In this document: one piece after another, positions 28,344 to 40,430 of the stretch
Position numbering within the stretch: the stretch's first letter is position 1
How the letters are laid out: each line of letters begins with the position of its first letter
Assembly (NCBI RefSeq): GCF_008973465.1
Contig: NZ_WBXN01000004.1
Span: forward strand, 1,116,001-1,180,000
Direction of reading: 5' to 3'
Length of the DNA stretch: 64,000 bases
From: Streptomyces sp. SS1-1
GTDB lineage: Bacteria > Actinomycetota > Actinomycetes > Streptomycetales > Streptomycetaceae
Notes under the pieces: generated by a model
The model's input: the letters and a program-made list of their open reading frames with translations, nothing else
What the model was told of the DNA's origin: nothing
The model's database searches: none
Position numbers and translations under genes: made by a program

Positions 28344-28661
28344 CTACTTGGAGGAACCTCCGAGGTCGAGCAGCACGGTGAGGTCCGGGGTGCGGTCCGT
28401 CGCCTCGGCGAGGACGTCCCGCGCCACCCGCCACTCCTCGGGCCGCGCGTCCGCGTAGCCCCGCCAGTTCCGTACGACGACCCACAGGCCCCGCTCGCGG
28501 GCGTCCTCGGGCCAGACGGTGCGGTCGGACAGGGAGTCCGCCAGCGCGTCCCAGTTGCGCCCGAACCAGTCCGGCAGCCGCAGGGCCTCGGCGCAGCGGT
28601 CCATCAGCGCCGCCTTGTCGGTGACCCCGTCGAGGTCCAGGGTGACCACGAGCTCCGTCAT
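28344..28661 (-). CDS. Barstar-like protein
   Basis: A 105-residue protein with the barstar fold signature: an N-terminal strand LVVTLDLDGVTDKAALMDRCAEAL, then LPDWFGRNWDALADSLSD, the conserved helix-2 motif whose Asp/Glu residues block barnase-type nucleases, then LWVVVRNWRGYA. ATG 28661 has GGAG about 10 bases upstream. No barnase-like ribonuclease gene is adjacent, so its target is unknown. It is 119 bp from the GMP reductase gene and 72 bp from the SorC-type regulator. Confidence 0.85.
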   Translation of the reverse strand: MTELVVTLDLDGVTDKAALMDRCAEALRLPDWFGRNWDALADSLSDRTVWPEDARERGLWVVVRNWRGYADARPEEWRVARDVLAEATDRTPDLTVLLDLGGSSK

Positions 28662-28733
28662 ACGCGTGCCGCTCCGATGTTCGTCGATGCGGAGAGGGGG
28701 CGGCACCGGGCCGCCCCCTCGTCCGACGTGTCG

Positions 28734-29753
28734 TCAGTTCCCGTCCGGGTCCGACCTGCTGAGCGCGGGCTTCGGCGCCGGGCCGGCCGTCATCAGGACG
28801 TCCGCCGCGGAGGTGTCCGTCACCAGGCTGGTGACGAGCCCCGAGCGCAGCACCGCGTCGATCGCGGCCGCCTTGCGCGCGCCGCCCGCGATCGCGACGA
28901 CCTCGGGGATACGGCGGAGCTGGTCGGCCTTGACGGTGATGCACCGCTCGCCGAGGTCCCGGCCGACCCGGCGGCCCTGGGCGTCGAAGAGGTGCGCGGA
29001 CATCTCGGCGGCGACGCCGAGCGAGGCGTAGTGCGCGCGCTCCTCGTCGCTGAGCATGTCGTGCACCGTCGAGATGCCCGGCTCCCAGGAGCCGATGGAG
29101 ACGCAGGCGACCGTGACCTTGTCGAAGTACTCGAAGGCCCGGGCGATCCCCGTCTGGTGCCGCAGCGCCTTCGCGGTGGCCGCGTCCGGCAGCAGCATCG
29201 GCGCGTAGATGGGGTGCGCGTCGCCGCCGGAGACCTGCGCGGCCCGCCGGACGGCCTCCACCGAGCCGCGCTCGGCGGTCCCGGCGTCGTACACGCCCGT
29301 CAGCTGGACCACCGTGCACGGGGGCAGCCGGCTGAGGGCGGCCGCCATGTGGATGGTGGACCGGCCCCAGGCCAGGCCCAGCACGTCTCCCTCGTCGACC
29401 AGCTCGCCGAGCAGGTCGGCGGCCACCTCTCCCAGGTTCTCCGGGTCGGGCGTCTCCTCGGCGTCGGCCGGGGACTCCACGACCACGGCGTGCCGCAGGC
29501 CGTACCGGGCGCGCAGCGCGTCCGAGCGCTCGGCGTCCAGTTCGGCCGGCACGCGGATCTCGATGCGCACCAGATCCCGTTCGAGAGCGGTCTCCAGGAC
29601 CCGGGCCACCTTGAAGCGGCTGACGCCGAACTCCTCCGCGATCTGGATCTTGGACTTCCCCTCGAGGTAGAAGCGGCGGGCCATGGCCGCCGCCTGCACC
29701 AGCTCAGCGGGTCCCATCCGCATGGCTGACCGGCCCGCCGACATACCCGACAC
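28734..29753 (-). CDS. SorC/DeoR-like sugar-binding transcriptional regulator
   Basis: A 339-residue protein. The N-terminal HTH is AAAMARRFYLEGKSKIQIAEEFGVSRFKVARVLETALERDLV. The large effector domain (VVVESPADAEETPD to the end) has the phosphosugar-isomerase-like segments LGLAWGRSTIHMAAAL and VAIAGGARKAAAIDAVLRSGLVTSLVTDT. It probably senses a phosphorylated sugar. GTG 29753 is chosen for the GAGGAG 6 bases upstream; a longer frame to 29816 lacks this. It is directly downstream of rpe, suggesting control of pentose metabolism. Confidence 0.9.
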   Translation of the reverse strand: MSGMSAGRSAMRMGPAELVQAAAMARRFYLEGKSKIQIAEEFGVSRFKVARVLETALERDLVRIEIRVPAELDAERSDALRARYGLRHAVVVESPADAEETPDPENLGEVAADLLGELVDEGDVLGLAWGRSTIHMAAALSRLPPCTVVQLTGVYDAGTAERGSVEAVRRAAQVSGGDAHPIYAPMLLPDAATAKALRHQTGIARAFEYFDKVTVACVSIGSWEPGISTVHDMLSDEERAHYASLGVAAEMSAHLFDAQGRRVGRDLGERCITVKADQLRRIPEVVAIAGGARKAAAIDAVLRSGLVTSLVTDTSAADVLMTAGPAPKPALSRSDPDGN

Positions 29754-29856
29754 GGCGATCTCCTCACTGCTGTTCACACTCTGGATTCGCCGTTCATCCT
29801 TGCAGATCCGGCGCACTTGATCCGCCCCGATGGGCGGGCGTTCACGTTCCCTTGGT

Positions 29857-30543
29857 TCAGTGGCCGCACGCCCAGCCGGCCGTCCTGGTGGCCTCGTCGG
29901 CCCGGGCCCGCAGCGCGCGGACCGCTTCCGCCGGGTCGTCGGCCCCGTAGACCGCCGACCCGGCGACGAACACGTCGGCGCCGGCCTCGGCGCATCGCTC
30001 GATCGTGGACTCCGACACGCCGCCGTCGACCTGGAGCCACAGCTGCAGACCGTGCTTGCTGATCAACTCGCGGGTGCGGCGGATCTTCGGAAGCATGATG
30101 TCCAGGAACGCCTGCCCGCCGAAGCCGGGTTCGACGGTCATGACCAGCAGCATGTCGAGCTCGGGGAGCAGGTCCTCGTAGGGCTCGATGGGCGTGGCCG
30201 GCTTGAGCGCCATGGAGGCACGGGCGCCCTTGGCCCTGATCTCCCGGGCCAGCCGCACGGGGGCGGCGGCGGCCTCGACATGGAAGGTGACGGAGGATGC
30301 GCCTGCCTCGACGTACTGCGGTGCCCAGCGATCGGGCGCCTCGATCATCAGATGGCAGTCCAGCGGGGTGTCCGTCGCACGGGCCAGTGACTCCACGACC
30401 GGCACGCCGAGCGTGAGGTTCGGGACGAAATGGTTGTCCATGACGTCGACGTGGAGGTAGTCGGCTCCGTCGACCGCCTTCGCCTCGTCCGCGAGGCGGG
30501 CGAAATCGGCGGACAGGATGCTGGGGTTGATCTGCGCGGCCAT
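29857..30543 (-). CDS. rpe: Ribulose-phosphate 3-epimerase
   Basis: A 228-residue TIM-barrel enzyme interconverting ribulose-5-P and xylulose-5-P. Motifs are [31 protein letters not shown] with metal-binding His and Asp, [20 protein letters not shown] and [11 protein letters not shown] 30543 gives the family length. It feeds the pentose pathway that supplies ribulose-5-P for riboflavin and PRPP for the his and pyr genes in this window. It is divergent from the MMPL gene. Confidence 0.96.
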   Translation of the reverse strand: MAAQINPSILSADFARLADEAKAVDGADYLHVDVMDNHFVPNLTLGVPVVESLARATDTPLDCHLMIEAPDRWAPQYVEAGASSVTFHVEAAAAPVRLAREIRAKGARASMALKPATPIEPYEDLLPELDMLLVMTVEPGFGGQAFLDIMLPKIRRTRELISKHGLQLWLQVDGGVSESTIERCAEAGADVFVAGSAVYGADDPAEAVRALRARADEATRTAGWACGH

Positions 30544-30677
30544 GACCCAAGCCTGCCATGCCCCGGCGCGATTGTTACCCCCGGTCCAGACCTCAGACGA
30601 TCGTCGTATGCCGACGGCGGGCCGCGCGTGCCATGCTGGGCGGCCGACCGGGTCGTCGGACGGCTGCGGGGGTGCCC

Positions 30678-32783
30678 ATGACGGGGACGCGAGGCGTGGC
30701 ACACCTGGTGTGCGGGCGGCGGGCGAAGTGGGTCGTGCTGGTCCTCTGGCTGGTGGTGCTGTTCGTGACGGCACCGCTGGCCCAGAAGCTGACGGACGCG
30801 CAGGACAACGACGCGGCGTCCTGGCTGCCGGGCTCCGCCGAGTCCACGCAGGTCCTGCACCTGGCCGAGAACTTCCGCCCGGAGCAGATCCCGGCGGTCG
30901 TGGTCTACGCCCGTGACGGCGGCCTGACGGCCCGGGACCGGGCGGACATCGCCGAGGACGTGGCCGAGCTCAAGCGGCTGACCGCCCACGGCATCCGGGG
31001 CGCCGAGACCCGCGGGCCGGTTTTCGACCGGGAGACCGACCCGCGCGCGGCCCAGGTCCTGGTGCCGATCACCATGGACGAGGACGGCTGGCAGCGCATC
31101 TCGTCGGCGGTCGACTCCATCCGGGACGTCGTCGGTGACGGCGGCGCCGGGCTCGCCGTGCACATCACGGGCCCCGGCGGCACGTCAGCGGACTTCGCCG
31201 AGGCGTTCGAGGGGATCGACTCCACGCTGCTGTTCGCGGCGATGGCGGTCGTCATCGTGATGCTGCTGATCACGTATCGCAGTCCGTCCCTGCTGCTGGT
31301 CCCGCTGGTCTCCGTGATCGTCGCCCTGTTCACCGCGCAGGCCCTCATCTACCTGCTCGCGCGGCACGGGGGCCTCACCGTGAACGGGCAGAGCGCGGGC
31401 ATCCTGACGGTGCTGGTGTTCGGGGCCGGGACGGACTACGCCCTGCTGCTCGTCGCCCGCTACCGGGAGGAACTGCGCCGCCACGACGACCGCCACGAGG
31501 CGATGGCGCGCGCCCTGCACCGGGCCGGCCCGGCGGTGATCGCGTCCGGCGCGACCGTCGTGGTGAGCATGCTGGTGCTGCTCGCGGCCGAGATGAACTC
31601 CACCAGCGGGCTCGGCCCGGTGGCGGCGATCGGTGTCGCGGTGGCTCTGCTCGCGATGATGAGCCTGTTCCCGGCGCTGCTGGTCGTCTTCGGCCGCTGG
31701 ATCTTCTGGCCCGTGATCCCGCGGCTCGGCTCGGAGAACCCCGACGACCGGGGCGTCTGGGCGCGGCTCGGCCGCCGTATCTCCCACCGGCCGCGGGCGA
31801 CCTGGGTGGCCACGGCCGTCGCGCTCGCGATCTGCTCGCTCGGCCTCATCCAGCTGCGCGCGGAGGGCCTGAGCAACGCCGACGCGTTCACGGACAAGCC
31901 GGACTCGATCGCCGGCCAGCAGGTCTCGGCCCGGTACTTCCCGGCGGGCAGCGGCGACCCGCTGGTCATCGTCAGCAACAAGGCGCAGGCCGTGCGGGTG
32001 GGCCGCGCGGTCGCGGAGACCGAGGGTGTCGTGCCCACGTCGCTGGGCCTGCCGCCGGGCACGAAACCGTCCTGGGACGGCAAGGTGCTCTTCGAGGCGA
32101 CGATGAGCTCCCCGGCCGACAGCGAGGCCGCCAAACAGACCGTCGAGCGGGTCCGGGACGCCGTGCACGCGGTGCCGGACGCCGACGCGAAGGTGGGGGG
32201 CGGCACGGCGGCGCTGCTGGACGCGGACCGGGCGACCACCCACGACAACATCCTGATCATCCCGCTGGTGCTGGTCGTGGTCCTGCTGATCCTGAGCGTC
32301 CTGCTGCGGGCGCTCATCGCGCCGCTGCTGCTGGTCGGGACGGTGATCCTGTCGTTCACCGCCGCCCTCGGCATCAGCGCGCTGGCGTTCCGCCACGTCT
32401 TCGACTACGCGGGCGAGGCGACGGACTTCCCGCTGTTCGTCTTCGTCTTCCTCGTGGCCCTGGGCATCGACTACAACATCTTCCTCACCACGCGCATCCG
32501 CGAGGAGGCCACCCACCAGGGCACCCGCCCGGGCGTGGTCACGGGCCTCGCCGCGACGGGCGCGGTCATCACCTCGGCCGGTCTGGTCCTCGCGGGCACC
32601 TTCGCCGCCCTCGGCACGCTGCCGATGGTCGCCTTCGCCGAGATCGGCTTCACGGTGGCCCTGGGCGTGCTCCTGGACACGTTCATCGTGCGGTCGGTCC
32701 TGGTGACGTCCCTGTTCCTGGACGTGGGCCCGGCCGTGTGGTGGCCGAACCGCCTGGAACCGGCGGCGCCCGCGCGCGAGTGA
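30678..32783 (+). CDS. MMPL-family (RND-type) membrane transporter
   Basis: A 701-residue protein with two repeats. TM1 ([19 protein letters not shown]) is followed by an extracytoplasmic domain (residues about 35-175), then five helices with [22 protein letters not shown]. The second half repeats this with [22 protein letters not shown]. The [14 protein letters not shown] motifs carry the proton-relay Asp of MmpL proteins. It probably exports a lipid or drug; the cargo is unknown. ATG 30678 follows a G-rich stretch. It stands alone, divergent from rpe and convergent with rsmB. Confidence 0.9.
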   Translation: MTGTRGVAHLVCGRRAKWVVLVLWLVVLFVTAPLAQKLTDAQDNDAASWLPGSAESTQVLHLAENFRPEQIPAVVVYARDGGLTARDRADIAEDVAELKRLTAHGIRGAETRGPVFDRETDPRAAQVLVPITMDEDGWQRISSAVDSIRDVVGDGGAGLAVHITGPGGTSADFAEAFEGIDSTLLFAAMAVVIVMLLITYRSPSLLLVPLVSVIVALFTAQALIYLLARHGGLTVNGQSAGILTVLVFGAGTDYALLLVARYREELRRHDDRHEAMARALHRAGPAVIASGATVVVSMLVLLAAEMNSTSGLGPVAAIGVAVALLAMMSLFPALLVVFGRWIFWPVIPRLGSENPDDRGVWARLGRRISHRPRATWVATAVALAICSLGLIQLRAEGLSNADAFTDKPDSIAGQQVSARYFPAGSGDPLVIVSNKAQAVRVGRAVAETEGVVPTSLGLPPGTKPSWDGKVLFEATMSSPADSEAAKQTVERVRDAVHAVPDADAKVGGGTAALLDADRATTHDNILIIPLVLVVVLLILSVLLRALIAPLLLVGTVILSFTAALGISALAFRHVFDYAGEATDFPLFVFVFLVALGIDYNIFLTTRIREEATHQGTRPGVVTGLAATGAVITSAGLVLAGTFAALGTLPMVAFAEIGFTVALGVLLDTFIVRSVLVTSLFLDVGPAVWWPNRLEPAAPARE

Positions 32784-32812
32784 CGCGCGAGTCCCGGTCA
32801 GGCCTGCGAGCG

Positions 32813-34231
32813 TCAGGCCACGCGCCGCATCAGCGCCAGATACATCGCGTCCGTGCCGTGCACATGGGGCCACAACTGCACGTCGGGGCCCTCCCCCAGC
32901 TCGGGCACGCCCGGCAGCAGACCGCGCGCGTCGATCAGTTCGACGCCGGTGCGCTGCTTGAGGACGTCGTCCACGACGGCCCGGGTCTCCGCGAGGTGCG
33001 GGGAGCAGGTGGCGTATCCGACGATCCCGCCCACCCGTACGGCGTCCAGCGCGCTGCGCAGCAGACCCCGCTGCAACGGACCGAACCCGTCGAGGTCCTC
33101 GGGCCTCCGGCGCCACCGCGCCTCGGGCCGGCGCCGCAGCGCGCCCAGACCCGTGCACGGCACGTCCACCAGCACCCGGTCGAAGCTGCCCGGCCGCCAC
33201 GCGGGCCGCGTCCCGTCGGCGGCGATCACCTGGTAGGGCCCCGGGTTGCCGGCCAGCGCGCGGGCCACGAGCCCGGCCCGGTGCGGCTGCTTCTCGGAGG
33301 CCACCAGCATCGCGCCGCGCTCGGCGGCCACCGCGCCGAGCAGCGCCGCCTTGCCACCGGGTCCCGCGCACCCGTCGAGCCAGCGCCGGTCGGGGCCCTC
33401 CAGCGGCGCGTTGGCCACCGCGAGCGCGACGAGCTGACTGCCCTCGTCCTGCACGCCCGCGCGCCCCTCGCGCACTGCCTCGATCGCGCCGGGCTCCCCA
33501 CCCTCGGCGAGCCGCACGGCGTACGGGGACCAGCGGCCCGGCACGGCGGCCTCCTCGGCCAGCAGCTCCTCGGTCGTGGCCCGGCCCGGCCGCGCGACCA
33601 GCGTCACCTCGGGGCGCTCGTTGTCGGCCTCCAGCAGTCGCTCGATCCCGGCCCGGCCGCCGCCGAGCGAGTCCCACAGCGCGGAGACGACCCAGCGCGG
33701 GTGCGAGTGCACGACGGAGAGGTGGTCCTCGGGGTCGTCGTCGTAGGGCGGGGCGACCCGCTCGATCCATCCGTCCAGGTCGTCCTGGGCGACCTTGCGC
33801 AGCACGGCGTTGACGAACTTGGCACGCCCGTCACCGAGCACGACCCGGGCCAGCTCCACCGAGGCGGACACGGCCGCGTGCGTCGGGATGCGCGTCCCGA
33901 GGAGCTGGTGGGTGCCGAGGCTCAGCACGTCGAGCACCGGCGGGTCCACCTCACGCAGCGGCCGGTCCACACAGGCGGAGATGACCGCGTCGTACGTGCC
34001 CTGCCGGCGCAGCGTCCCGTAGACCAGCTCGGTCGCGAGCGCGGCGTCCCGGCCGTCGAAGTCGCCCTTCTCGCGCGCCTTGCGGAGCAGCGGCGGCAGC
34101 ACGAGGTTGGCGTACGCGTCCCGCTCGTCCACGGCGCGCAGCGCCTCGAAGGCGAGGATGCGGACGGGGTCCTTCTGGGGCCGACGGTAGGGCTTGCCGG
34201 GCCTGCGGGGCCGACGAGAGGTGTCGCTCAC
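32813..34231 (-). CDS. rsmB: 16S rRNA m5C967 methyltransferase
   Basis: A 472-residue enzyme. The N-terminal NusB-like RNA-binding domain (PVRILAFEALRAVDERDAYANLVLPPLLR to residue 170) precedes a Rossmann methyltransferase domain with DGCAGPGGKAALLGA (SAM binding), VDVPCTGLGALRRRPEARWRR and the catalytic GYATCSPHLAET. It is also known as Sun/Fmu. The start is GTG 34231. It follows fmt by 74 bp on the same strand, a common bacterial pairing of translation-related genes. Confidence 0.95.
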   Translation of the reverse strand: MSDTSRRPRRPGKPYRRPQKDPVRILAFEALRAVDERDAYANLVLPPLLRKAREKGDFDGRDAALATELVYGTLRRQGTYDAVISACVDRPLREVDPPVLDVLSLGTHQLLGTRIPTHAAVSASVELARVVLGDGRAKFVNAVLRKVAQDDLDGWIERVAPPYDDDPEDHLSVVHSHPRWVVSALWDSLGGGRAGIERLLEADNERPEVTLVARPGRATTEELLAEEAAVPGRWSPYAVRLAEGGEPGAIEAVREGRAGVQDEGSQLVALAVANAPLEGPDRRWLDGCAGPGGKAALLGAVAAERGAMLVASEKQPHRAGLVARALAGNPGPYQVIAADGTRPAWRPGSFDRVLVDVPCTGLGALRRRPEARWRRRPEDLDGFGPLQRGLLRSALDAVRVGGIVGYATCSPHLAETRAVVDDVLKQRTGVELIDARGLLPGVPELGEGPDVQLWPHVHGTDAMYLALMRRVA

Positions 34232-34305
34232 GAAAAAGGTGCTCCGGATTGCTGGACGAGAGATACGCCCAGCCTACGTCCCGGCAGGGCCCCGGTGTGC
34301 CGCGG

Positions 34306-35238
34306 TCAGGCCCCGACCCGCTCGCCCGCGGCGATACGCGCGCCGCGCGCCCAGTCCGCCGCCCGCATGGGCTTCTTGCCCTGCGCCTGCACCCACAGCA
34401 GCTCGACGGCGTACGAGCCGGTTCCGACGTACACGTTGTTCTTCCCGGCGGCGAGCTCGCCCGGCGCGAGGTCGTCCCGGCCCGGCACCGGCTGCACCTG
34501 GACAAGCTTCAGGCGCTCGCCGCGGAACGTGGTCCAGGCGCCCGGCGCGGGCGTGCACCCGCGCACGACCCGGTCGACGCGCAGGGAGGGGGCGGTCCAG
34601 TCGACGTGGGCGTCCTCGACGTTGACCTTGGGGGCGAGGCTGACGCCGTCGGCGGGCTGCGGCACGGCCTTCAGGGTGCCGTCCTCGATGCCGTCCATGG
34701 TGGCGGCGAGCAGCCCCGCGCCCGCGAAGGCGAGACGGGTGAGCAGGTCGCCGCTGGTGTCGGTGGGCCGGATCTCCTCGGTGACCGTCCCGTAGACCGG
34801 CCCGGAGTCCAGGCCCTCCTCGATGAGGAAGGTGGAGGCGCCGGTGATCTCGTCGCCGGCCATGATGGCGTGCTGCACGGGGGCGGCGCCGCGCCAGGCG
34901 GGCAGCAGCGAGAAGTGCAGGTTGACCCAGCCGTGGGCGGGGATGTCGAGGGCGACGCGCGGCAGCAGGGCGCCGTACGCGACGACGGGGCAGCAGTCGG
35001 GCGCGATCTCCCGCAGCCGCTCCAGGAACTCCGGATCGCGCGGCTTGGCGGGCTTGAGCACCTCGATCCCGGCCTCGGCGGCCCGCTCGGCCACCGGGCT
35101 CGCGACCATCCGCCGTCCGCGTCCGGCCTGCGCGTCGGGCCGGGTGACGACGGCGGCCACCTCGTGCCGCCCGGAGGCGATCAGAGCGTCCAGAGCGGGA
35201 ACGGCGACCTCGGGGGTGCCGGCGAAGACGAGCTTCAT
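34306..35238 (-). CDS. fmt: Methionyl-tRNA formyltransferase
   Basis: A 310-residue enzyme that formylates initiator Met-tRNA. It starts [19 protein letters not shown] and carries the formyl-transfer motif [21 protein letters not shown] and [17 protein letters not shown]. The C-terminal OB-fold domain follows from [21 protein letters not shown] 35238 has AGAGG about 12 bases upstream. It forms a unit with rsmB. Confidence 0.96.
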   Translation of the reverse strand: MKLVFAGTPEVAVPALDALIASGRHEVAAVVTRPDAQAGRGRRMVASPVAERAAEAGIEVLKPAKPRDPEFLERLREIAPDCCPVVAYGALLPRVALDIPAHGWVNLHFSLLPAWRGAAPVQHAIMAGDEITGASTFLIEEGLDSGPVYGTVTEEIRPTDTSGDLLTRLAFAGAGLLAATMDGIEDGTLKAVPQPADGVSLAPKVNVEDAHVDWTAPSLRVDRVVRGCTPAPGAWTTFRGERLKLVQVQPVPGRDDLAPGELAAGKNNVYVGTGSYAVELLWVQAQGKKPMRAADWARGARIAAGERVGA

Positions 35239-35436
35239 GGGTGGGCGGGGCCTCTCGGGCGGGGGCGGCTGGGCGACGCACCAGTCTATGGGTGCGGGGG
35301 CCTCTGACTCACGCCGGAGCACCGGCCGTTCGGGACCCCGTCCCACCTGCCGTCGCCCGCGGCGCGCACCCCTCCACCGGGCGTAGGCATATGCCCACAC
35401 GCCCCCACAGCGTGACCAGCGGCGCGCTGCCGCGTT

Positions 35437-36062
<626 letters not shown>

Positions 36063-36079
36063 CACCCCCTCGACTCTGC

Positions 36080-36104
36080 CCTCCCGGAGCGCACCCGGGA
36101 GGGC
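36080..36104 (+). terminator. Terminator after the HTH gene
   Basis: A 9-bp stem, CCCTCCCGG (36080-36088) with CCGGGAGGG (36096-36104), lies 17 bp after the stop codon. Confidence 0.7.
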
Positions 36105-36113
36105 AGACCATTC

Positions 36114-36573
36114 CCTGGCCGGGGGCATGGGGGGCCGTAGGCGCCGGTGGTTCGCTCATCCGACGGCAGCGGCCCGCCCCGCGCGAGCGCTGTCCGGCCT
36201 CCTGAGCCCAGCGCCCCCTCTGCGGGTTTCGCCGGGGGCCGACGCCTGCGCCCGGCAGCCCCCGTCACCGGCCCCCGGCCCGACAGCTCGTCGCCGAGCC
36301 GATGCCTGACGGGGCGAGCCTCACGAGCGCGATCCCACCCGTGCCTGGGCGGGGGCATGGGGGGCCGTAGGCGCCGGTGGTTCGCTCATCCGACGGCAGC
36401 GGCCCGCCCCGCGCGAGCGCTGTCCGGCTCCTGCGCCCGGCGCCTCCCTCCGCGGGCTTCGGCGGGGGCCGATGGCTGTGCCCGGCAGCCCCCGTCACCG
36501 GCCCCCGGCCCGACAGCTCGTCGCCGAGCCGATGCCTGACGGGGCGAGCCTCACGAGCACGATCCCACCCATG
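36114..36573. repeat. Tandem direct repeat, two units of 230 bp, non-coding
   Basis: Two head-to-tail copies run from about 36114 to 36343 and 36344 to 36573 with an exact 230-bp offset. The first 70 bases (GGGGGCATGG at 36121 and 36351) and the last 95 (CCCGGCAGCC at 36251 and 36481) are nearly identical, while the middle 45-50 bases differ at many positions. No ORF with codon bias or ribosome binding site spans a unit. It lies between the convergent HTH gene and priA. The remaining 135 bp up to priA show nothing recognisable. Confidence 0.9.
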
Positions 36574-36707
36574 CCGGGCGCCTCCGCCGTCTCACCGGGC
36601 GCGCGCAGCAGCCCGCCCCCGTCGCCATGACGTCCGACGGATCGACCCGCGCCGGCACGATCGCCCCGGCCGGCCCACCCCCGGCGCCCGTACCTCGCGG
36701 TCGTCCC

Positions 36708-38858
36708 TCAGCCGATGTCCAACGGATCGATCCGCACCAGCACCGTCTCGCCGCCGCCCCGGGCCATCCGGGCCGCCCGGGCCGACTTCAGGGCCGTCGC
36801 CAGGGCCGCACCGCTGCCGGGGGGCACCCGGATCAGGGCGCGGTCCCACTGTTCGCCCGGCGGGGGGCCGCCGGGGCGGCGGGGGCGGCCTGCCGGGGTG
36901 ACCGGTACGGGTACCGGTCCCAGCACCTCCGCGTCGCCCGGCAGCCGCACGCCTGCGAGGAACTCCGCGAGGGCGTCCGGCGGTCCGGAGACCGCCGCCA
37001 TCCGGGACACGGGCGGGAAGCCCAGTTCGGCGCGCTCGGCGAGTTCCCGGACGGCGAACCCCACCGGGTCCCAGCGCACCAGCGCCTGCACCGGGCGGAG
37101 CGTGGCCTCGGCGACGATCACCACGGTGCCGCCCGCCTCCTGCGGCCGGACCAGAGCCGAGGCGGTGATCCAGCGCCGCAGCGCCTCCTCACCGGACCGC
37201 AGGTCCGCCCGGCCGAGCATCGCCCAGCCGTCGAGCAGCAGCGCCGCCGCGTACCCGCCCTCGGCGACCGGCTCCGCGCCCGGTGTGCTCACGACCAGCG
37301 CGGGCGCCCCCGGCACGGTGTCCAGCACATGCTCCCGCCCCGAGGTGCGCACGGGGACGGCCGGGAACGCCCGCCCCAGCTCCTCGGCGGTCCGGCGCGC
37401 ACCGACGACCTGGGCCCGCAGCCGGAACCCGCCGCACTCGGGGCAGTGCCAGTCGGGGCTGCCCTGCCCGCACCAGGCGCACGACAGGGCCCCGCCGGCT
37501 CCGCTCGCCTCCAGGGGTCCCGCGCAGTGCCGGCACCGGGCCGGCTCCCGGCACCGGTCGCAGGCGAGCCGGGGGACGTACCCGCGTCGGGGGACCTGGA
37601 CGAGCACGGGGCCGTGCCGCAGCCCTTCCCGGGCGGCCTTCCAGGCCAGGGACGGCAGCCGGGCGGCGCGGGCGGCCTCGTCACGGGCGAGGTCCCCGTC
37701 GCCGACGGTCCGCACCAGCGGGGTGAGCCGCCGGGCACGCTCGCGGTCCGCGACGAGCGGGACGGCCCACTCGCTGCGGACGAGCTGGGCCGCCTCCACG
37801 GTGCAGCCCCAACTCCCCAGCAGGAAACCGCACTTGCCGCCCGCGGCACGCAGCTCCAGCACCTCCCGCACATGCGGGAACGGGGCGTTGTCGTCGCTGT
37901 GGCTGGAGTCGCCGTCGTCCCAGATCACCACGAGCCCGAGGTCCCGCACGGGGGCGAACATCGCGGCCCGGGTACCGACCACGGCCCGGACGGAACCGCG
38001 CCGCACGGCCAGCCACTCCAGATAGCGGCGCTCCTGGCCCGCGTCGGCGGTGAGCAGCGCGTGCTGCCCCTCCCCCAGCGTCTCGGTGAGCGCGGCGTCC
38101 ACCCGTGCGGCCGAGCGGCCGGACGGCACGACGACCAGCGCGCCGCGCCCAGACGCCAGGGTCGCCCGGACGGCCAGGGCGATCTCCTGGGCCCACTGCG
38201 GCCCCGGCAGCGCGGTCCACACCGCGCGCGGCGACAGCCCGGACGCCAGCGCCTCCAGGAAGCGCGGCCCGTGCTCGTACCGCTGCCAGGGACCCGGGTC
38301 CGGTGCCGACGGCGGCGGTGGGGGCGGCGGAAGGGTGCGCGCCTCGGCGCGGGCGTGCCGGGGCGGAACGGCCAGTTGCAGGACGTCGGCGAGGCTGCCG
38401 GCGTACCGGTCGGCGACGGCACGGGCGAGGGCGAGCAGCTCGGGGTCGAGGACGCGCTCCGGCGAGACCACCTGGGCGAGCGCGGCCAGCGGCCCCTGGT
38501 AGTCGCTCTCGGCGAGGCGCTCGACGATGTACCCGTCCCGCAGCCCGCCGCCCTCGCGGCGCCCCTCGCGCACGTTGTGGGCCCCGGCGCCGAACCGCAC
38601 CCGGACCCGGACCCCGGGCTGTGCCTGTTCGTCCAGCTCCTCGGGCACGGCGTAGTCGAAGTAGCGGTCGAGGTGCAGCACGCCCTTGTCGACCAGCACC
38701 CGCGCCACGGGCAGTTCCTCGGCGAGCTTGGCGCCGCGCCAGGTCCGCGGCTTGGCGCGGGGCACCTTGGCCTTGCGCACGCTCTCGCGGATGAGGGCAA
38801 GCTGCTCGGGCGGCGCCCCGTCGGTGCCGCCTCCCGGCTGCTCGTCCTCGCTGCTCAC
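36708..38858 (-). CDS. priA: Primosomal protein N' (PriA), helicase motifs degenerate
   Basis: A 716-residue PriA homologue that should bind stalled forks and help reload the replicative helicase. The N-terminal DNA-binding part (ARVLVDKGVLHLDRYFDYAVPEEL) and the eight-Cys zinc module (CDRCREPARCRHCAG, CAWCGQGSPDWHCPECGG) are intact. The Walker A site reads VVVPSGRSAARVD near residue 245 and the DEEH box reads IWDDGDSSH near 312, so ATP hydrolysis is unlikely. Such loss is usual in actinobacteria. GTG 38858 has AGGA 9 bases upstream; ATG 38888 is an alternative. Confidence 0.92.
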   Translation of the reverse strand: MSSEDEQPGGGTDGAPPEQLALIRESVRKAKVPRAKPRTWRGAKLAEELPVARVLVDKGVLHLDRYFDYAVPEELDEQAQPGVRVRVRFGAGAHNVREGRREGGGLRDGYIVERLAESDYQGPLAALAQVVSPERVLDPELLALARAVADRYAGSLADVLQLAVPPRHARAEARTLPPPPPPPSAPDPGPWQRYEHGPRFLEALASGLSPRAVWTALPGPQWAQEIALAVRATLASGRGALVVVPSGRSAARVDAALTETLGEGQHALLTADAGQERRYLEWLAVRRGSVRAVVGTRAAMFAPVRDLGLVVIWDDGDSSHSDDNAPFPHVREVLELRAAGGKCGFLLGSWGCTVEAAQLVRSEWAVPLVADRERARRLTPLVRTVGDGDLARDEAARAARLPSLAWKAAREGLRHGPVLVQVPRRGYVPRLACDRCREPARCRHCAGPLEASGAGGALSCAWCGQGSPDWHCPECGGFRLRAQVVGARRTAEELGRAFPAVPVRTSGREHVLDTVPGAPALVVSTPGAEPVAEGGYAAALLLDGWAMLGRADLRSGEEALRRWITASALVRPQEAGGTVVIVAEATLRPVQALVRWDPVGFAVRELAERAELGFPPVSRMAAVSGPPDALAEFLAGVRLPGDAEVLGPVPVPVTPAGRPRRPGGPPPGEQWDRALIRVPPGSGAALATALKSARAARMARGGGETVLVRIDPLDIG

Positions 38859-38930
38859 GCCTGCATTCCTACCAAACGCCACTGACATCCGGCGCCGCCC
38901 CCGCCCTCTGGGGGCCGCCCCGCGCACACG

Positions 38931-38968
38931 CCGAGGCCCGGCCCCCAGAGAAGGGCACCGGGCCTCGG
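38931..38968 (-). terminator. Terminator after metK
   Basis: An 11-bp perfect stem, CCGAGGCCCGG (38931-38941) with CCGGGCCTCGG (38958-38968), extends outward as CACA/TGTG. It lies 22 bp beyond the metK stop in the gap before priA. Confidence 0.8.
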
Positions 38969-38990
38969 TGTGACGTACCTACGGGCCTGA

Positions 38991-40199
<1,209 letters not shown>

Positions 40200-40430
40200 A
40201 ACGCTCCCTGGGGTTGCAGCGGCTGCTGGCTGATCATTGGTGGACGGGACGGGGGCTGCGCCCGGCGTCGTCCGTGGACAGTTTATCTGTCGTGCCCGGT
40301 CACGGACCCCCCTGTCTCGCCTCTCGGGAGGGCTGTGACCTGCGGCACGGGCATTCTGCCAATCGCACACGGCGGTGGCCAGAGGCGCCACGCCCGAATC
40401 GGGCGGGTGCCGGACACCCTTCCGGGTGGG

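Noticed and set aside
36147..36539. Paired Arg/Pro/Ser-rich ORFs in the 230-bp repeats
   Set aside because: They arise only because the two repeat units are similar; no ribosome binding site or codon bias.
40277..40291. GACAG/CTGTC dyad upstream of metK as a SAM riboswitch part
   Set aside because: Only a 5-bp dyad is present; none of the conserved S-box or SAM-II/IV blocks were found around it.
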